64,000 nucleotides of DNA from Varanus komodoensis (GCF_004798865.1 NW_025335268.1:55424936-55488935), one strand, 5' to 3'. Positions 47,607-61,215 are shown, numbered from the stretch's first letter. Notes: generated by a model from the letters alone, not told the origin. Numbers and translations: made by a program.

Positions 47607-48768
47607 CCCTTTCCACGAGTAGAAGTTGACAATTGGTAAATAGCCGCACTTGTAATTTTGCTACACCCAGTTTAGGAATGTCTGTAAAGGGCCTTCATCT
47701 TATGCATGATCTTCGGTCCATTTTCGCATAATTCTGCTGACACCATTCAAGTATGTGATTTTTCTGGGGTGTGTGGCAAGTAACTTAAAAATGTTACAGC
47801 CTGCATGTGAAGCTCTCATAGCTAAATCAGTCATAGGGCAGATGGACAGGTCATAGTACTCTTAGCATAGCCATCACTTAATTAATTGACTGATTAGCCC
47901 ACAAGAAACAAAATCAATAATTTCAATTGGTTGGCAACCTTATTTTTCTTTTACTTCTATATGGAGAAGAAGCAAAACTGTACATAAATTCACTGTTTAA
48001 TCAAGTCCTTTAGCTGAGTAAGGGTTTTTTTATTATGGTGTGGAAATACTGTAACTTTTAAGTCTACAATCTTGAACATGTTTTGAGTTGGCCTGACTCT
48101 AGAATCCTGGCAGAGAAGGCTAGATTATGTCAGATGCACTGGAATATGTGTCCCATGATCGCAAAGGGCCAGTTTCCACAGACATCTGGATTAGAAAAGA
48201 TACAAACTATTGACTGTAGCCTCAAAAGCACAGCTGGTTGGGATGGAAACATTACTTCTGTAATGTGAAGGCGGGGGGGAATCTGCTTTGAAATTTACTC
48301 ATTAGGAGAGTACAGTTTCCAGTGAAATGTTTTGAAAATGGATGATGCTTTTATTGTTGGCAGAATGTATTGCTGACAGGAAATATGCCCCAAGCCAACC
48401 CATGCTTTCAAAAAGACAGGCACCCAAAATGAGACGAACCACTCTAAAAGCTACTCTTCATATCCCAGTCATGAGAGAGTGCATACTGTTCCAAGGTACA
48501 GATAATCAAGCTATCACAGAAGCCATTTTGTTGTCTCATTAATAAGCCTAACACTGGAAATCAAAGGTCAAGGATAGATTCCCTGGAGTTGTGTACATTT
48601 GTTCCCAGCAATTCAAAGCGCAGTCCCCTGTTTGGATAGGTTGATGTTTTCTTAAATGAACGTTTGGCTTTTCCCACCTTTTCAGTTTTTGCAGGTAAAT
48701 GGCTCCTTCCTGATAGACTGAGTGCTGCTCAGCCATCAGTTACATGAAGAGCTACAGTGGCCATGAAT
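47607..48768. other. 1.2-kb segment between direct repeats; no gene recognised
   Basis: Short frames only (61-66 codons). No terminal inverted repeats were noticed. It may be an insertion or a duplicated boundary. Confidence 0.45.
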
Positions 48769-48806
48769 CCAGTGTTATGAGTCCTGTGCAGAGCCATATG
48801 TAAAGT
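48769..48806 (+). repeat. Right copy of the 38-bp direct repeat
   Basis: It lies exactly 1,200 bp after the left copy. Here the repeat continues into a small hairpin, CAGAGCCA / TGGCTCTG (48788-48812), that the left copy lacks. Confidence 0.88.
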
Positions 48807-48812
48807 GGCTCT

Positions 48813-50466
<1,654 letters not shown>

Positions 50467-50469
50467 CAA

Positions 50470-50699
50470 AAGCACATAGCTTGCTGTACCTGGTGACCAT
50501 TTTAACTGGCCTAACTATGATTATGCTTTAAGACCAATATCTTTTAAAAGAACCTATCCTTTAAATAGATAAAATGCATGCCAAATATGCATCAGTATCA
50601 CTTTTCCTGGCCTGGAAATTTAGACTTGGGATTATGCAAATCGATCATCTATTACTGCTTCTGATTGGCTCTGTGTTACTTCTAGTGTCAGAGATAGTA
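50470..50699. other. Unassigned
   Basis: An octamer-like ATGCAAAT lies at 50635-50642. Nothing else noted. Confidence 0.4.
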
Positions 50700-50870
50700 T
50701 ACCTATGCGCACCAGTTGCTGGGGAAGATGGGCGGGAGGGGGGGCATCCTTGCATTCATGTCCTGCATATAGGCTTCCCATGGGCAGCTGGCTGACCACT
50801 ATGTGAATGGAAAACTGGACTAGATGGACCTTTGGCCTGATCTGATAGGGCTCTTCTTACCCTCTTATTC
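50700..50870 (+). mobile_element. CR1 LINE 3' end
   Basis: 'accagttgctggggaagatg', 'attcatgtcctgcatatagg', 'cttcccatgggcagctggct' and 'actggactagatggaccttt' plus 'gggctcttcttac' are the 3' UTR and terminus of the squamate CR1 subfamily. Confidence 0.88.
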
Positions 50871-50874
50871 CTAC

Positions 50875-52895
50875 ATCCTTAAACCTTATCTCTGGGGTAT
50901 GCTTAGGAGGCAAAATTAATGGCAAGTGGCCAAGAGTCGGCAGTGACACTGATGTGTATGTGAAGAAGTGTGTCTCAACATTGACATCAGTAAGAGGTGG
51001 CATCTGAAGCAGTTCTTTGGTGCAGTCATGTCAGTGAACAACCTGGGAAAAGATGAAAGTTGTTTTTAATTGGTTTGCTTTGCTGAAGGGCCTATTTTAA
51101 ATCCAGTGAATAAGCAATCCTGTGAATTTTTCTGACAATGCTCATTGCAACTTGAGGCACACATGATTTAGTTGTCACAAGAAGTGGAATGAACCGAACC
51201 ATTTGACACCCCTTGATATACATACGCAAGTCAAGCCCCTTGGCCATTTTCTGAATTCTGGAATTTAGGTGTGCAGCTTCTTGATGTTTAAAGAAGAGAG
51301 CAGCAGGCAGACTTGTCTGTATTCTGAATGCACCATACACAAAAGCAGGCCCAACACCACCATCACAACAATCAATTTCGCTGCAATTTTCACATTCTCA
51401 ATGTCGATTCAGCCAAGTCTGGGAGCACAGCTACCCTGAAATGCCACCAAGGCCAGTCTCTGCCATCCCATTAGAGACCGAGGTGTGCTGTTTTCACAGG
51501 AATTTTTGGAGAGAATCTGTGCAGACTGAGGAAAGTCAGAGAAGACTAACCCCTAGGGCCCTCCTGTAGCATTATTGCCAGATATGTGCTTTTATACTAT
51601 ACTAGCAAATGGACCAAACTTTGCACCGGTTGGAACAGCTCTTAGTCCGATACAGCAAAGACCTCAAGCGGACTTATGTCAGAGTTGGACACATTGTGCT
51701 CATCCCATTTGAGAGAAGGCATGCCTGTTTCCCTCCCAGGGCATGAACTCTGCTGTGCCTCACCTAAGGACCCTGAAGGAGGGTTCTGTCTAATGCACGC
51801 CCTTCAGGGGGGCCACCCCACAGCTGAGGTCAGAGATGTAACTGTGTTCCTTAGCCAGTTAATTCCCCCCGGCTTCGAACTTCTATGCACTGGTTGGGGA
51901 AGTCTGTCACTAGTGGCTGAAGATGTTACTGCAAGATCCAACAAAATGGACACCTTATTCAATGTGCTTTTAAACCAGACTAATCTGGAAGTGCGCACTA
52001 TCGTTTTGGTGCTACGGCACACATCCACTTTTATTCTTATAGATTGTGTGTTTCCCTGTTTTTCTGTGGTGGAACTGAAGACAGCTTCTCTATGATTCCT
52101 CCCCTGACAGTTTCACAGCCATCACTTACCAGCTCCATGTCTGCCTAACCTCAGCAAAGGTGCTGCTCCGGGGCCTTGGGACCATAATTTATGAGTAGCA
52201 TGATGCCCTGGTTCCCAAGGCATAAGGAGGAACTCTCCAAACCAATTTAGGATTGATTCTAATGAGTGTTGTTCTCTTGTGAATTGATGGTTCTAACCAA
52301 TAAATGGTGGCACTAGTATGTCTCCATTAAAAAAAAAAGCATCCTGCGGCGTTCTTGTTGTTCTTTTTGTTCTTCTCACCATTTGGTGGTGGAACTATTT
52401 AGGCAAAAATGCACACATGACCTGGCAAGTGTAAAGGATGCACAAGTACAGAATTAGCACATTTTGTTTATTTGAAAAGCCATCTAGGAAAGGATCGGCG
52501 GTGATTCAGAATATGTTTTTATGTCACATTTTCTCTAAGAAGTGTTTGACTATAGTAGGCCTTCCCGATCTGCCAAATGGGATCTCCCACTGGTTGTTGC
52601 AGCATTTGTGATTCACATGCCAGTGTTTTAAGAAATGCAGCCTATCTCACACATCACACCAATCAGGCTGTCTTCCTTGCATTTATGTTTTGCATTCCTT
52701 TTACTCTGTATCGTACTGGAGTCAGGGTATGAATGAATTCATTGATATACATGAATGGCAGACAGCAAGGCAGTGAATGTGCATTACCATGATGGGACCA
52801 TCAATACTAACCTCTTTAAAAGCAGCGGGGAAAACACAAACTCTTTTACCTGCTGTTAGAGTATTTACATACCTGGGTGAAATTAAAGGTCTACC
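50875..52895. other. No gene recognised; includes a retrocopy-like segment
   Basis: See 51590-52338. The remainder shows no domain or repeat. Confidence 0.5.
51590..52338 (+). other. Retrocopy-like segment: open frame, AATAAA and A-run
   Basis: A 139-codon frame (51676-52095) of unknown product is followed at 52299-52304 by AATAAA and, 24 bases later, by a run of ten A (52329-52338). That spacing is normal for a polyadenylated transcript copied back into DNA. A second, overlapping frame from 51607 starts 'MDQTLHRLEQLLVRYSKDL'. I recognise neither protein, and found no target duplication. It could equally be chance. Confidence 0.3.
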
Positions 52896-52899
52896 ATTG

Positions 52900-53015
52900 T
52901 TATTGTGTTCATTTCACAGCAACTGTATCAGGTGACATCTGTTTATTCCTCTTTTACGGGTACAAAAATGAGTCAGTGATTTGCCTAAAGTCACATCATG
53001 AGGTGTGAATTGTGT
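52900..53015 (-). mobile_element. MIR-like SINE core fragment
   Basis: 'ttcatttcacagcaactgta', 'cttttacgggtacaaaaatg' and 'tgcctaaagtcacatcatga' resemble the antisense MIR core ('...aggaaactgaggc...cccaaggtcacac'). Strongly decayed. Confidence 0.4.
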
Positions 53016-53079
53016 GTGTTGTGGGAGGGGGAGTTGCACTCATGCATAAGCTCTGGCCCCATAATTATTTATAACAGAA

Positions 53080-54080
53080 GCAGGGACTCTATTGGTATAG
53101 ACCACTCTGTTGATTTCTCTGGTATCTGGGAAGAAGATTGTGAGGAGCTCCAAAGAGATCTCTCCAAGGTGGGAGAAAGGTCATCAAGATGGCAAATGGT
53201 AGCTGAATATAAGAAAGTGTAGAGTTGGGGCAAAAGTCCCATCCTCAAGTAGATGCTGATGGGATCAGAACTAGCAGTGACTGAGCTAGAAAGGGATCTT
53301 GGGCTAGTAGTGGCCACCCTGATGAAAGTGTTGGCCCAGTGCACAGCTGCTGTGCAGAAGGCAAACTTCATGCTAGGCATAATTAGGCACAGAGCAGAAA
53401 ACAGGGCTGCCAAAATCTCATTCCCCTGCACGTCTTTGGTGCGACCACACTTGGAATATTGAGTTCACCTTATCGGATTGATTATCCAAAAAGGGACATA
53501 ACTGAGTTGGAAAAAGTACAGAGAAGGACAACAAAGCTGATCAGGGGCTGGAGCAGCTCTCCTGTGAGGAGCGGGCGCAACAACAGGGACTGTTCAGCTT
53601 AGAAAAGAGGAGACGAAGGGGAGACATGAGAGAGGTGTTTAAAATAATGAACAAAGAGTGGAGAGGGAGACTATTGTCTTCCTTTCCCATAACACCTGAA
53701 CTAGGGATCATCCCCTGAAGCTGATTGGTGGGACGTTTAAAACAGATAAAAGGAAGAACTTTTCAAACAGCATATAGTTAGACTATGGAATTCACTGCCA
53801 CGGGAAGTGGTAATGGCTGCCAATCCAAATGGCTTCAAAAAGGGATTGGACAGGTTCATGAGGGAGGCAGCTATTGGTGGACTGTGTGCTATCTCCTTTA
53901 TCAGAGGTGCATGCCTCCACACCCCAGTTGCTGAGGAGCTTGGGAAGGAGGAAATCTTGCACCCGTCACGCTTGAGGATCCTGTGGGCAGCTGCTTTGCC
54001 ACCATGTGTATGAAATGCTGGACAAGATGGGCCTTGGGTTCCGTCCAGCAGGGCTTTTCTTATGTTCTTATGCTGAAACA
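53080..54080 (+). mobile_element. CR1 LINE, ORF2 C-terminus and complete 3' end
   Basis: The plus strand shows the CR1 ORF2 end in order: 'CEELQRDLSKVGERSSRWQM' (about 53140-53200), 'LAVTELERDLGLVVATLMKV', 'AQCTAAVQKANFMLGIIRHR' and 'TSLVRPHLEY' (53275-53462). These are followed in shifting frames by 'LFSLEKRRRRGD', 'GTFKTDKRKNFS'-type and 'NGFKKGLDRFMREAAIGG' (to about 53880). The 3' UTR then runs through 'caccccagttgctgagg' to 'ccagcagggcttttcttatgttctta'. It is 5' truncated, as most CR1 copies are, and carries several frameshifts. Confidence 0.93.
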
Positions 54081-54084
54081 TGTT

Positions 54085-54474
54085 GAAGCATCCTTTCACA
54101 GGTCTTGAGAAAGTACTTCTTAATCCTAATCTAGTCTGATTTGATGTGACTTTATTGCACTGTTTATTATTAATAAACTTTTATTCACTGCTATGCTGTT
54201 TTAATGACAGTGGAATTCTGTGATACCTTGGCAAGCTTCCCAGGTATGGAAGGATTGTTCAGACTGCATCTTCCAAAATCAGAAGAAATGCCCTAACCTT
54301 GCCATCAGAGATTAGAGCCTTCTCCTCCTCTGTCCCCTCACAGTTAGTGTGGAAAGAGCTGTGCCAGCTGCTCTCCCTGACCAGAAATGCAATCTCAGAG
54401 GACAAGGAAAGGGACAGTTTTGTTGGGCAGGGAGGGAAGGAACCAAGGGATGCCAGGATATAAATTATCCCAAC
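54085..54474. other. Unassigned
   Basis: AT-rich start and then frames without domains. Confidence 0.45.
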
Positions 54475-54790
54475 ATGTTCAGACAACACTCTGAATATGG
54501 GTTGAATGTGGGTTGTTACTGAACTGTGGGTTATTGCATTGTCCAAAGAACCCAGAGATGACAAACCATGGTGAACAACCCATAGTTCACACCCCAACAA
54601 CATACTATGGATACTTTTTATGGGTTGTGCATGGTTAACAAGCCATCGCTGGTTCACATGGCTGGCTTCAGACAGCAAGATAACCCGTGTTTCATCAACA
54701 ACATACATTTCAGTAACAACCCACACTCAAACCATACTGAATGTTTGAGTGTGAGTTATTTTGTTGACTGAATGCAGTCATGGGTTCAAA
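54475..54790. mobile_element. Fold-back MITE, family 3
   Basis: 'gggttgaatgtgggttgtta' (about 54499-54518) is mirrored by 'cagtaacaacccacactcaa' (54711-54730), and 'tgttcagacaacactctgaa' by 'tttgttgactgaatgcagtc'. Shorter inner arms ('aacccatagttcac' / 'tatgggttgtgca') repeat the theme. There is no coding frame of its own. Confidence 0.68.
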
Positions 54791-55104
54791 CAATCATGGG
54801 GAAAAGAAGCCACAGTTGCTTCTTTCCCTCACCTCACCTCCAAATGCGCCAGGTGCATGCTGTACAATGTGCCTAATTACCCTCATGGAGTGTGGCTTGT
54901 CCTGTAATCCCAAACTGACAAGGTGTGCAGGAGGGGTGATTTTGAAACCAACCTGGAATCCATGGCTTGTTGAGGGTCTGCAGTGGTTTTGAATCCACTC
55001 CTATGATCATGTGAACCTGGCAATTGCTTGTAAGCTGCTTTGTGAGGGTAAGTGCCCGTAAATTTAGAGTTCTTTGGGGTTTCAAAGTCAGGATAGAACT
55101 AATT
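54791..55104. other. Unassigned
   Basis: No domain or repeat recognised. Confidence 0.45.
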
Positions 55105-55168
55105 GCTGGGTGGAAATGATGGGAATTGCAACCCAGCCCATCAGGAGGGCAGCAGGTTGTGGCCAGGT
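55105..55168. mobile_element. Palindromic MITE, family 1, right half only
   Basis: 'gaaatgatgggaattgcaac' and 'catcaggagggcagcaggtt' match the right half of the family-1 palindrome. Confidence 0.6.
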
Positions 55169-55169
55169 G

Positions 55170-58100
55170 TTCAAAGCATTGCCCACAGATGACCTTGCTG
55201 CAATATGTATAACATCCCTGAAGGGCCAATTTATATTATCCTTCCATTGCAGGTGCACTGTGTGCAAGGCCTGTGTGCCCAAAGCAGAGCATGTGCCTGG
55301 AAAAGTCATGGTGAAAATGAAAGTCAAAGCAGGTGCTTCCTTTGCAGCTCAGTCTCTTGTCCCCTATTTTCATTTACTGGATTTGATTTGTCAACTGCCA
55401 GTTTATCAGAAATGGCACTCCAGGTGACGGCTGCCACCTCTTTCCCAGGCAGACAGCAGACACAGGCTTACTGAAGTCCTGGTAAAACTCCATTCCTGGG
55501 TTTCCTTTGCTAAATGAGCAGAGGGTGAGAAGTTTAGATGTCACTTTTTGACACACTGCTACACATTTTAGGTGCACTTATGTGGGAATGACTCCTGCTG
55601 AATGCAGCTGTACTTCCTTCTGAGCAAACATGTATCCGATATTAGGGCAAGGTTGGACACAGAACTCGACCGCAGGTTGCCAAAGCTGACTCTAGTGTGC
55701 ACTTTGGGCACACGTGCCGGATGGAAGCAGCCCAGAGCTCAACATTGACAAGAGCTCAACATTCAACAGCTCTGCACTGATGTGGCTGTGAGAACTGGCC
55801 CTTGGTGAGACACACAGTTTGAGAACAGCTTAATTAATACACAGCCTATGTTTGCTATATGCAATTATTAAACCCAGCTTTTTGCTTCCAGCTGGAGTGA
55901 AATCATTTGGCAGTGTAAATCATAATCTTACAGCAGAGCCTGTAATTGTATCTCCCACTGATCTTTCTCGAGATTCTTTTAACACATGTGCAGACAGACA
56001 TTTTTTAAAAATTCTCTGAAGTACTGGATACAGTAATCATCAGGAAAAAAAATTGGTAACTTGGAATCATCCTGGACTCTGATTCCCACCTCAGATTGCC
56101 TGAGACACGTATCTGGCCCCTAGACAATGTGTACACATAGGCAGGCACTTAGGATTGAGCTGATACTGATGGTGAGCTCAGAAGATGTCCATGTCTCCAT
56201 TCTCTCAGCATATCCTTGCAGGCAGTGAGCAGCTGGATTGCCAGAGCGAGAAATGGAAGCTTGGCTGTTGGCTGCTTTTCAGCTGGTCCCAAAGCCACGA
56301 GTGAAAGCTCCTTCTGGTCGCTAATGCAGCACCTGCTCGATACATTCCCCTCCTCCATGACATTATCCATCTGCTTACATGGAAACTGGAGAGTAACACT
56401 CAATTTAGGTGATTGGAGCTACACAGACAGAGATTTCCAAGTGTCTCTTCTGCAGTATGTGTGAGAAAATCCATTTGAGAAAGAAGTGCTTGCACAGTGC
56501 CTGTGTATGTAGGTAAGAAAGGCAGTCGGATGGAATGTTTGCTTATGTCCTTTTGATATTGTTTCCATTCACTGGCTCCAAAGATTAAGTGCGCTTGTCC
56601 TTGCAGGCTTCCCATTGCAGACATAAAGGTGGGAGGCAGGGCGCAGATGGGTGGTGGAGATGACCCAGTTATGGAATACCTGCCATTCATCGCCATGTAC
56701 CTATGACTACCTCACCTGCACTGTGCCTGCCCATCCATCTGGGAGGGAATTTAGGCTAACATTCCAATCCTCTGAGCCACCTCATAACAGCTGCCACTAA
56801 ACCTCAAACCAATTCACCAGAGAAACATGTTCTCATTTTCTCCACCCAAATGTGAAGCTTGTGAAGCTCCAGACATACAGTAATCCAAAACCAGCCCGGC
56901 AGACTTACAATAGGAAAAGTATTATTTCTGATATTAAGTAGGCTCATATAAGATTCTATGGGATCAAAAACATAGGGGCTGCTCAGTAAATATTCAAACT
57001 CCAGTTTTCATTTGGTTTTTGTTGATTTTGACATTGGACTAGCCTCAGTAAGTGCAAAATTGCTGTATGCTTATTAAATGAAACGGAAGGGCACGATTCA
57101 GTCAAGGTAAAGAAACTTTTTGGTTTATTTCGAGGAACAAGCATGTGCTTGTCTTTTGCTTTGATGTTGGGAAGGGAGCTTTCAGACAGAGGGATCCTAG
57201 AATTAATAGATATAAAGCGACGTCCAGCTATTCTGTCTTTAATGGATTTTCCATGGTTAAAAAATGGAAGAAGTGGTGGGAAAATGGGGAAGAGTTATGA
57301 GGAGAATTCTCTCATAACATTCCATGAGTAAGGCAGGGGAAGGTATGATAAAAGCCCAGTCTGGAATTTAAAGGCCCTTGGACTTTAAAATGTACTATAT
57401 GTTAACTGAATCATGCACATTTAAATTAGATTTGCAAAACAGCATTATGACAATAACAGTTTTGTTTCTGATCCTTTCCTAATGATCCCTAGCATGGAAT
57501 TCAGCTTTTGCATAGGTGTCACACATAGGTTTGACTTTTGCATTAAGCCACCTACCACATTCATGGGGCATTTAAGCTAGCCATGCTCAGTTCAGAAGTA
57601 ACACTAAATCAGGTGTTAGCTAAATGAGAGTGGCAGCTACTCCTTCTCCAGACTTGCATTCAGCCGTCCTTCTGGTAGAGCTATAAGCAGGAGATTAGAA
57701 CTACCCACTTCCTGGAAAAACTAACCAGAGTTCCCAATCAAATTCAAACAAATTGGTTTAAATGATAGCTTTTGATTTTAACTTGTGCCATTAAGCCATA
57801 CATTCAGCTAACCACAGTTTGTCCTTTGCAGACATAAAACTAAACCAGTTAGTTAAAAAGATAAATTGGATGGATGCTTATAATCTCTTCCTTTTGACTG
57901 CACTGAAGGAAGAGAGAAAAGGGGAGAATGTGTGAGTCTGAGGTTTGGTTTTGCATTACTAGACCATTGTTACAGTAAACATTTTGCTTTGTTACACAGC
58001 CAATAGATGTAGATGTTGTGGAAAATTATATGCAATCAGTTTCCTCTTTATTTCAGGCTGAACTTCAATGTGGCCATACAAATCAGTGAGGCTTACTAAC

Positions 58101-58525
58101 CCTGTCCAGATCAGAAACACTGTAAGTTGGGATGTTTCAATGATGCTTTTTCATCATGTCTACAAGAATTTCCTGACTGGGGGTTGATGGGAAGAAAGAT
58201 GAAGAATAACATGTGTGTGTAGTTCACACACAGTAGTATGTGCAGCTATGATGCATCTCACCATTTTCCTTGCATTTCTTTGTTGTACCAACTTATTCTA
58301 TGACAGTAAGAAGCTGCCACAGAGTGGCAGAAATTCATGGGAGTTTGACAGCATTATCGCAGAAGAATATTCTAGACAATCTTCACATAAGAATCATCAT
58401 GAACTCCAACTAAACTTTACTCAGATAAAAAACTAAGAACACCAGGGAAAAAAGAGACACACAAATACAGATGCATAAGAACACTCTTAAAAATGCCATA
58501 TTGGATATTTTATGGAATTACCATC
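55170..58525. other. No gene recognised; a possible unassigned MITE near 57530-57860
   Basis: A family-2 small repeat remnant lies at 55567-55640. Two similar 'cattaagcca' blocks at about 57542 and 57789 bracket a stretch that may be a decayed transposon. Frames have no domains. The stretch 55810-55990 is repeat-free and AT-rich, with a TTAATTAAT motif. Confidence 0.45.
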
Positions 58526-58527
58526 CT

Positions 58528-58570
58528 GGTCATAGAGTTGGAAGGGGCCTTGGAGATAATCTAGCCCAAG
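58528..58570 (-). mobile_element. CR1 LINE 3' terminus, short remnant
   Basis: 'gtcatagagttggaaggggc' and 'cttggagataatctagccca' are the complement of the CR1 3' end. Confidence 0.7.
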
Positions 58571-59571
58571 GGTGCAGAACCTAAGGGCTGGGATGCAAAT
58601 TTGGCCTTCCTGAGGTCTAAATCTGCCCCTTCCCTAGGCTCTACTCTCCAATCTCTTTCCTCTGACCACTGATCATTTAATAATTTCCGGGCTTTCAGGC
58701 AGTTCCCTGTTCCCATTTAAAAAGTTTATACGCTTTGGGTTGGGTCACTGAATCTTACGCGAACATTGGCGAATGGGTTAATGGAATGGGTTCTTCCATC
58801 ACACCTGAGGGCAGCAAGCTGGTTTACGGAGTATAGTACAATCTGTATGGCAGAAAACTTTGTCCTCCAAGAGACTGAAATGGCTCGGTGACTCCAGAGG
58901 AACTGCTGAGGAGCTGCCGCTGCCTCCCAGTACCTGTCATCAGAGACTGTCGCGTCAGTCTGCCTCACAGCTGCCCAGCCCTGCACACACCTACATGCAC
59001 CTTCTAGGAAACAGCTGCACATTTCCAAGGGGGACTTATGATGCTTCCATGAAAAGATCTTCTGAGTGTCAGCATCAGTGGCAATTAACCTCCACATTCC
59101 TTTGTGTACAGTGCAAATGCTGCCAGAGCTGAAATATAGAGGAAGGTCCTTCATTCTGAAACTTATGCCATCAATTGGCTTGACAGTGCATAGGTTGACC
59201 TTCAAGGCATTGTGGAAAGGTCAATCAATTTACCCAGTCTTTTGCCTTAGGGACACAGCTGTAGGAACTGGTAATATACGATATGAGGCAGCATTCAGAA
59301 AAAAAGGAGTCAATGTAAGCTGACATTTTATCAATTAACTGCAAATTGTTTTAAGGCTTCTGCCCATTCAGAGAGACTATCTGATGGCTGGGATTTTTTT
59401 TTTAATCTGGCCCTCAGACAAGCAGGCAAGCAAACTGATAAAATAGTGTCATCCAAAGACTGCATCAAGAGACAGTGAACTTCTGCTGAACTGCATGAAA
59501 CCCACTATAATTTATTAATCAGCAATACATCAAATATAACTGCAGGTGTATAGTAATCTACCATAGAATAT
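58571..59571. other. No gene recognised
   Basis: A 159-codon minus frame (58726-59205) overlaps a 90-codon plus frame. Neither has a known domain. Confidence 0.45.
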
Positions 59572-59820
59572 TCATAGCAAACCAAGGTAGCTCTCTACAT
59601 CACAGATGTCAATGGGCCTGAGGAGCTGATCAAACAGATTTTCAGCTGTCTGAATGCACATTGTCTTCAGATAATGCTGTCCCCACATGTTGCAAAACAC
59701 CATACGTACAGAAGCAGCAGCATGGCTGACCTTATTTTCTATTTTGGTTTCTGTCCCAAGTTCAGGGTTGATTGTGGAAGATAAACTAGCCAGGGCTGAG
59801 ACCACTGAACCCATAGGCAA
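59572..59820 (-). mobile_element. Possible non-LTR retrotransposon RT fragment
   Basis: The minus frame reads 'GSVVSALASLSSTINPEL', 'GTETKIENKVSHAAASVRMV', 'FCNMWGQHYLKTMC'. Its spacing resembles the '...IDxEIxxRIxKAxxAFxxLxxxVWxxxxLxxxTK' block of RTE-like reverse transcriptases. Identity is low and no other domain is attached. Confidence 0.3.
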
Positions 59821-59824
59821 GAAC

Positions 59825-60935
59825 CTGTAGAATTGCAGCCAGGACTGTCATGAGCCGGAGAAGCCTCCTATATTATCTCCCTATATGATCATCCCTATCC
59901 GACAGGACAGGAAGTGACTCTGAAGAGATACGAAGGAATGAAGAAGCACCAATCTTCAGAATGGGGGACTGGCCCTTTAAATATCTCCATCCTTCCAGCA
60001 AGTGGATGAGGCTTAGGAGAAATGGGTGCAGACTTCTGAAGCTTAGGAGGCCTTTGTTCACATCTGTGGGAGTAAGTTGCTCACTGGGAACTGTTATCGG
60101 TGCTACAGCTGCCCTGTCTCATGGTTATTGGCTATGGATAGAAGAGAATAGCTCTGTTGTTGCATGTCCATCTCAATGTATCCTCAACTGGCTGCAGCTG
60201 ACTAGAAGCCTTGGAACAAGGTTCCTCTGAATGTCAGTCATTTTACTGTGACAGTGATAGAAAAGAAAAATCCAAGCTCAGAAAATAGGTAGTAAAAATA
60301 AAATGGCAGCCAGTGCAATACATGGACACAAGTCTAGGATGCACATTTTACTTGCCTTAAATTTTTTTATAGGGAATTATTGGGGGGATGGATGATTATC
60401 TTTGCAAAATTCAAAGGAAAGGAAAAACCAGTCCAACAACAACAACAAAAAAAGAAATAAATGGAACAGGAAAAGAATCAGGCAGAAATTCTCAGAAGAA
60501 TCCAAATACGACAGCATTGTCAATCGCTCAATGAAAAGATACAGTGGAGTTGTGCTAATCCTTGCATAGCTAAAGCAGCAGCATCTGCTCATGCAAAGGG
60601 GATGTTGGTGGGGTTCAGGGAATGGCAGGGCTTGCAGGAATACATTTCTTTTCAAGAAAAAAATTGAGTGGGAGGAACCGGAAAAACAACCCAGTAAGGG
60701 ATTGGGCATGCTCAGGCACCACAGAATGTCCAAGAGCAGGGCAATAGAAGAAAGTAGAAGGGATGGAATGGATTACCCTGGGAAAGAGCATGGCTGACTT
60801 GAATCCTGACATGAACATGCCACAGTGCAATGTGTGGTGGTAGGTCCTGCTTGTTTTTATGACCTGTCTAAAGTCTGTGAGAGATTTAGTTAGAATATCT
60901 CCCATTCTAGATGCTTCTGACTGCAGTCCCCACCT
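59825..60935. other. No gene recognised
   Basis: A 118-codon minus frame (60377-60733) is hydrophobic and leucine-rich because it reads the complement of A-rich sequence. Not considered real. Confidence 0.45.
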
Positions 60936-61018
60936 TCTCCAACCATTGGCCATACCTACTGGGGTTGATGGAAGTTGTAGTCAAAGTATCTGGTTGACAT
61001 TAGGCTGAAGAAGGCCAT
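60936..61018. mobile_element. Palindromic MITE, family 1 (decayed)
   Basis: 'cttctccaaccattggccat', 'ggggttgatggaagttgtag' and 'aggctgaagaaggcc' follow family 1. Confidence 0.7.
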
Positions 61019-61094
61019 CTGTTGTGTTCCAAGATGTGGAATACTTAATAGGCCATTTTGAGCAAAATGTGATGGCTGAGGAGTGCGAGTTCTA

Positions 61095-61215
61095 TAGAAT
61101 TACAAGGTGTGATGACATTCAGATGTTTTGGGCTACAACTCCCAAGATTCCTGAGCATTTGTCATGGTGGCCAGGGATGATGGGAGATAGAATTGAAGCA
61201 TATCTACAGAGCACC
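61095..61215. mobile_element. Palindromic MITE, family 1 (decayed)
   Basis: 'gatgttttgggctacaactc', 'tggccagggatgatgggaga' and 'gcacctggttggggaatgct' follow family 1. It lies about 80 bp from the previous copy. Confidence 0.78.

Noticed and set aside
51540-52400. Region with AATAAA and a following 'tttggtggtgg' that first suggested a retroviral long terminal repeat
   Set aside because: No second copy, no clear boundaries and no matching tRNA primer site, so no LTR element is claimed.
58215-58436. Small frame with a hydrophobic, signal-peptide-like start ('MMHLTIFLAFLCCTNLF')
   Set aside because: No family match and no upstream or downstream gene structure. AT-rich DNA often yields such leucine/phenylalanine runs.
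60377-60733. 118-codon leucine- and phenylalanine-rich frame, membrane-protein-like
   Set aside because: It reads the complement of A-rich low-complexity DNA, which explains the hydrophobic composition.
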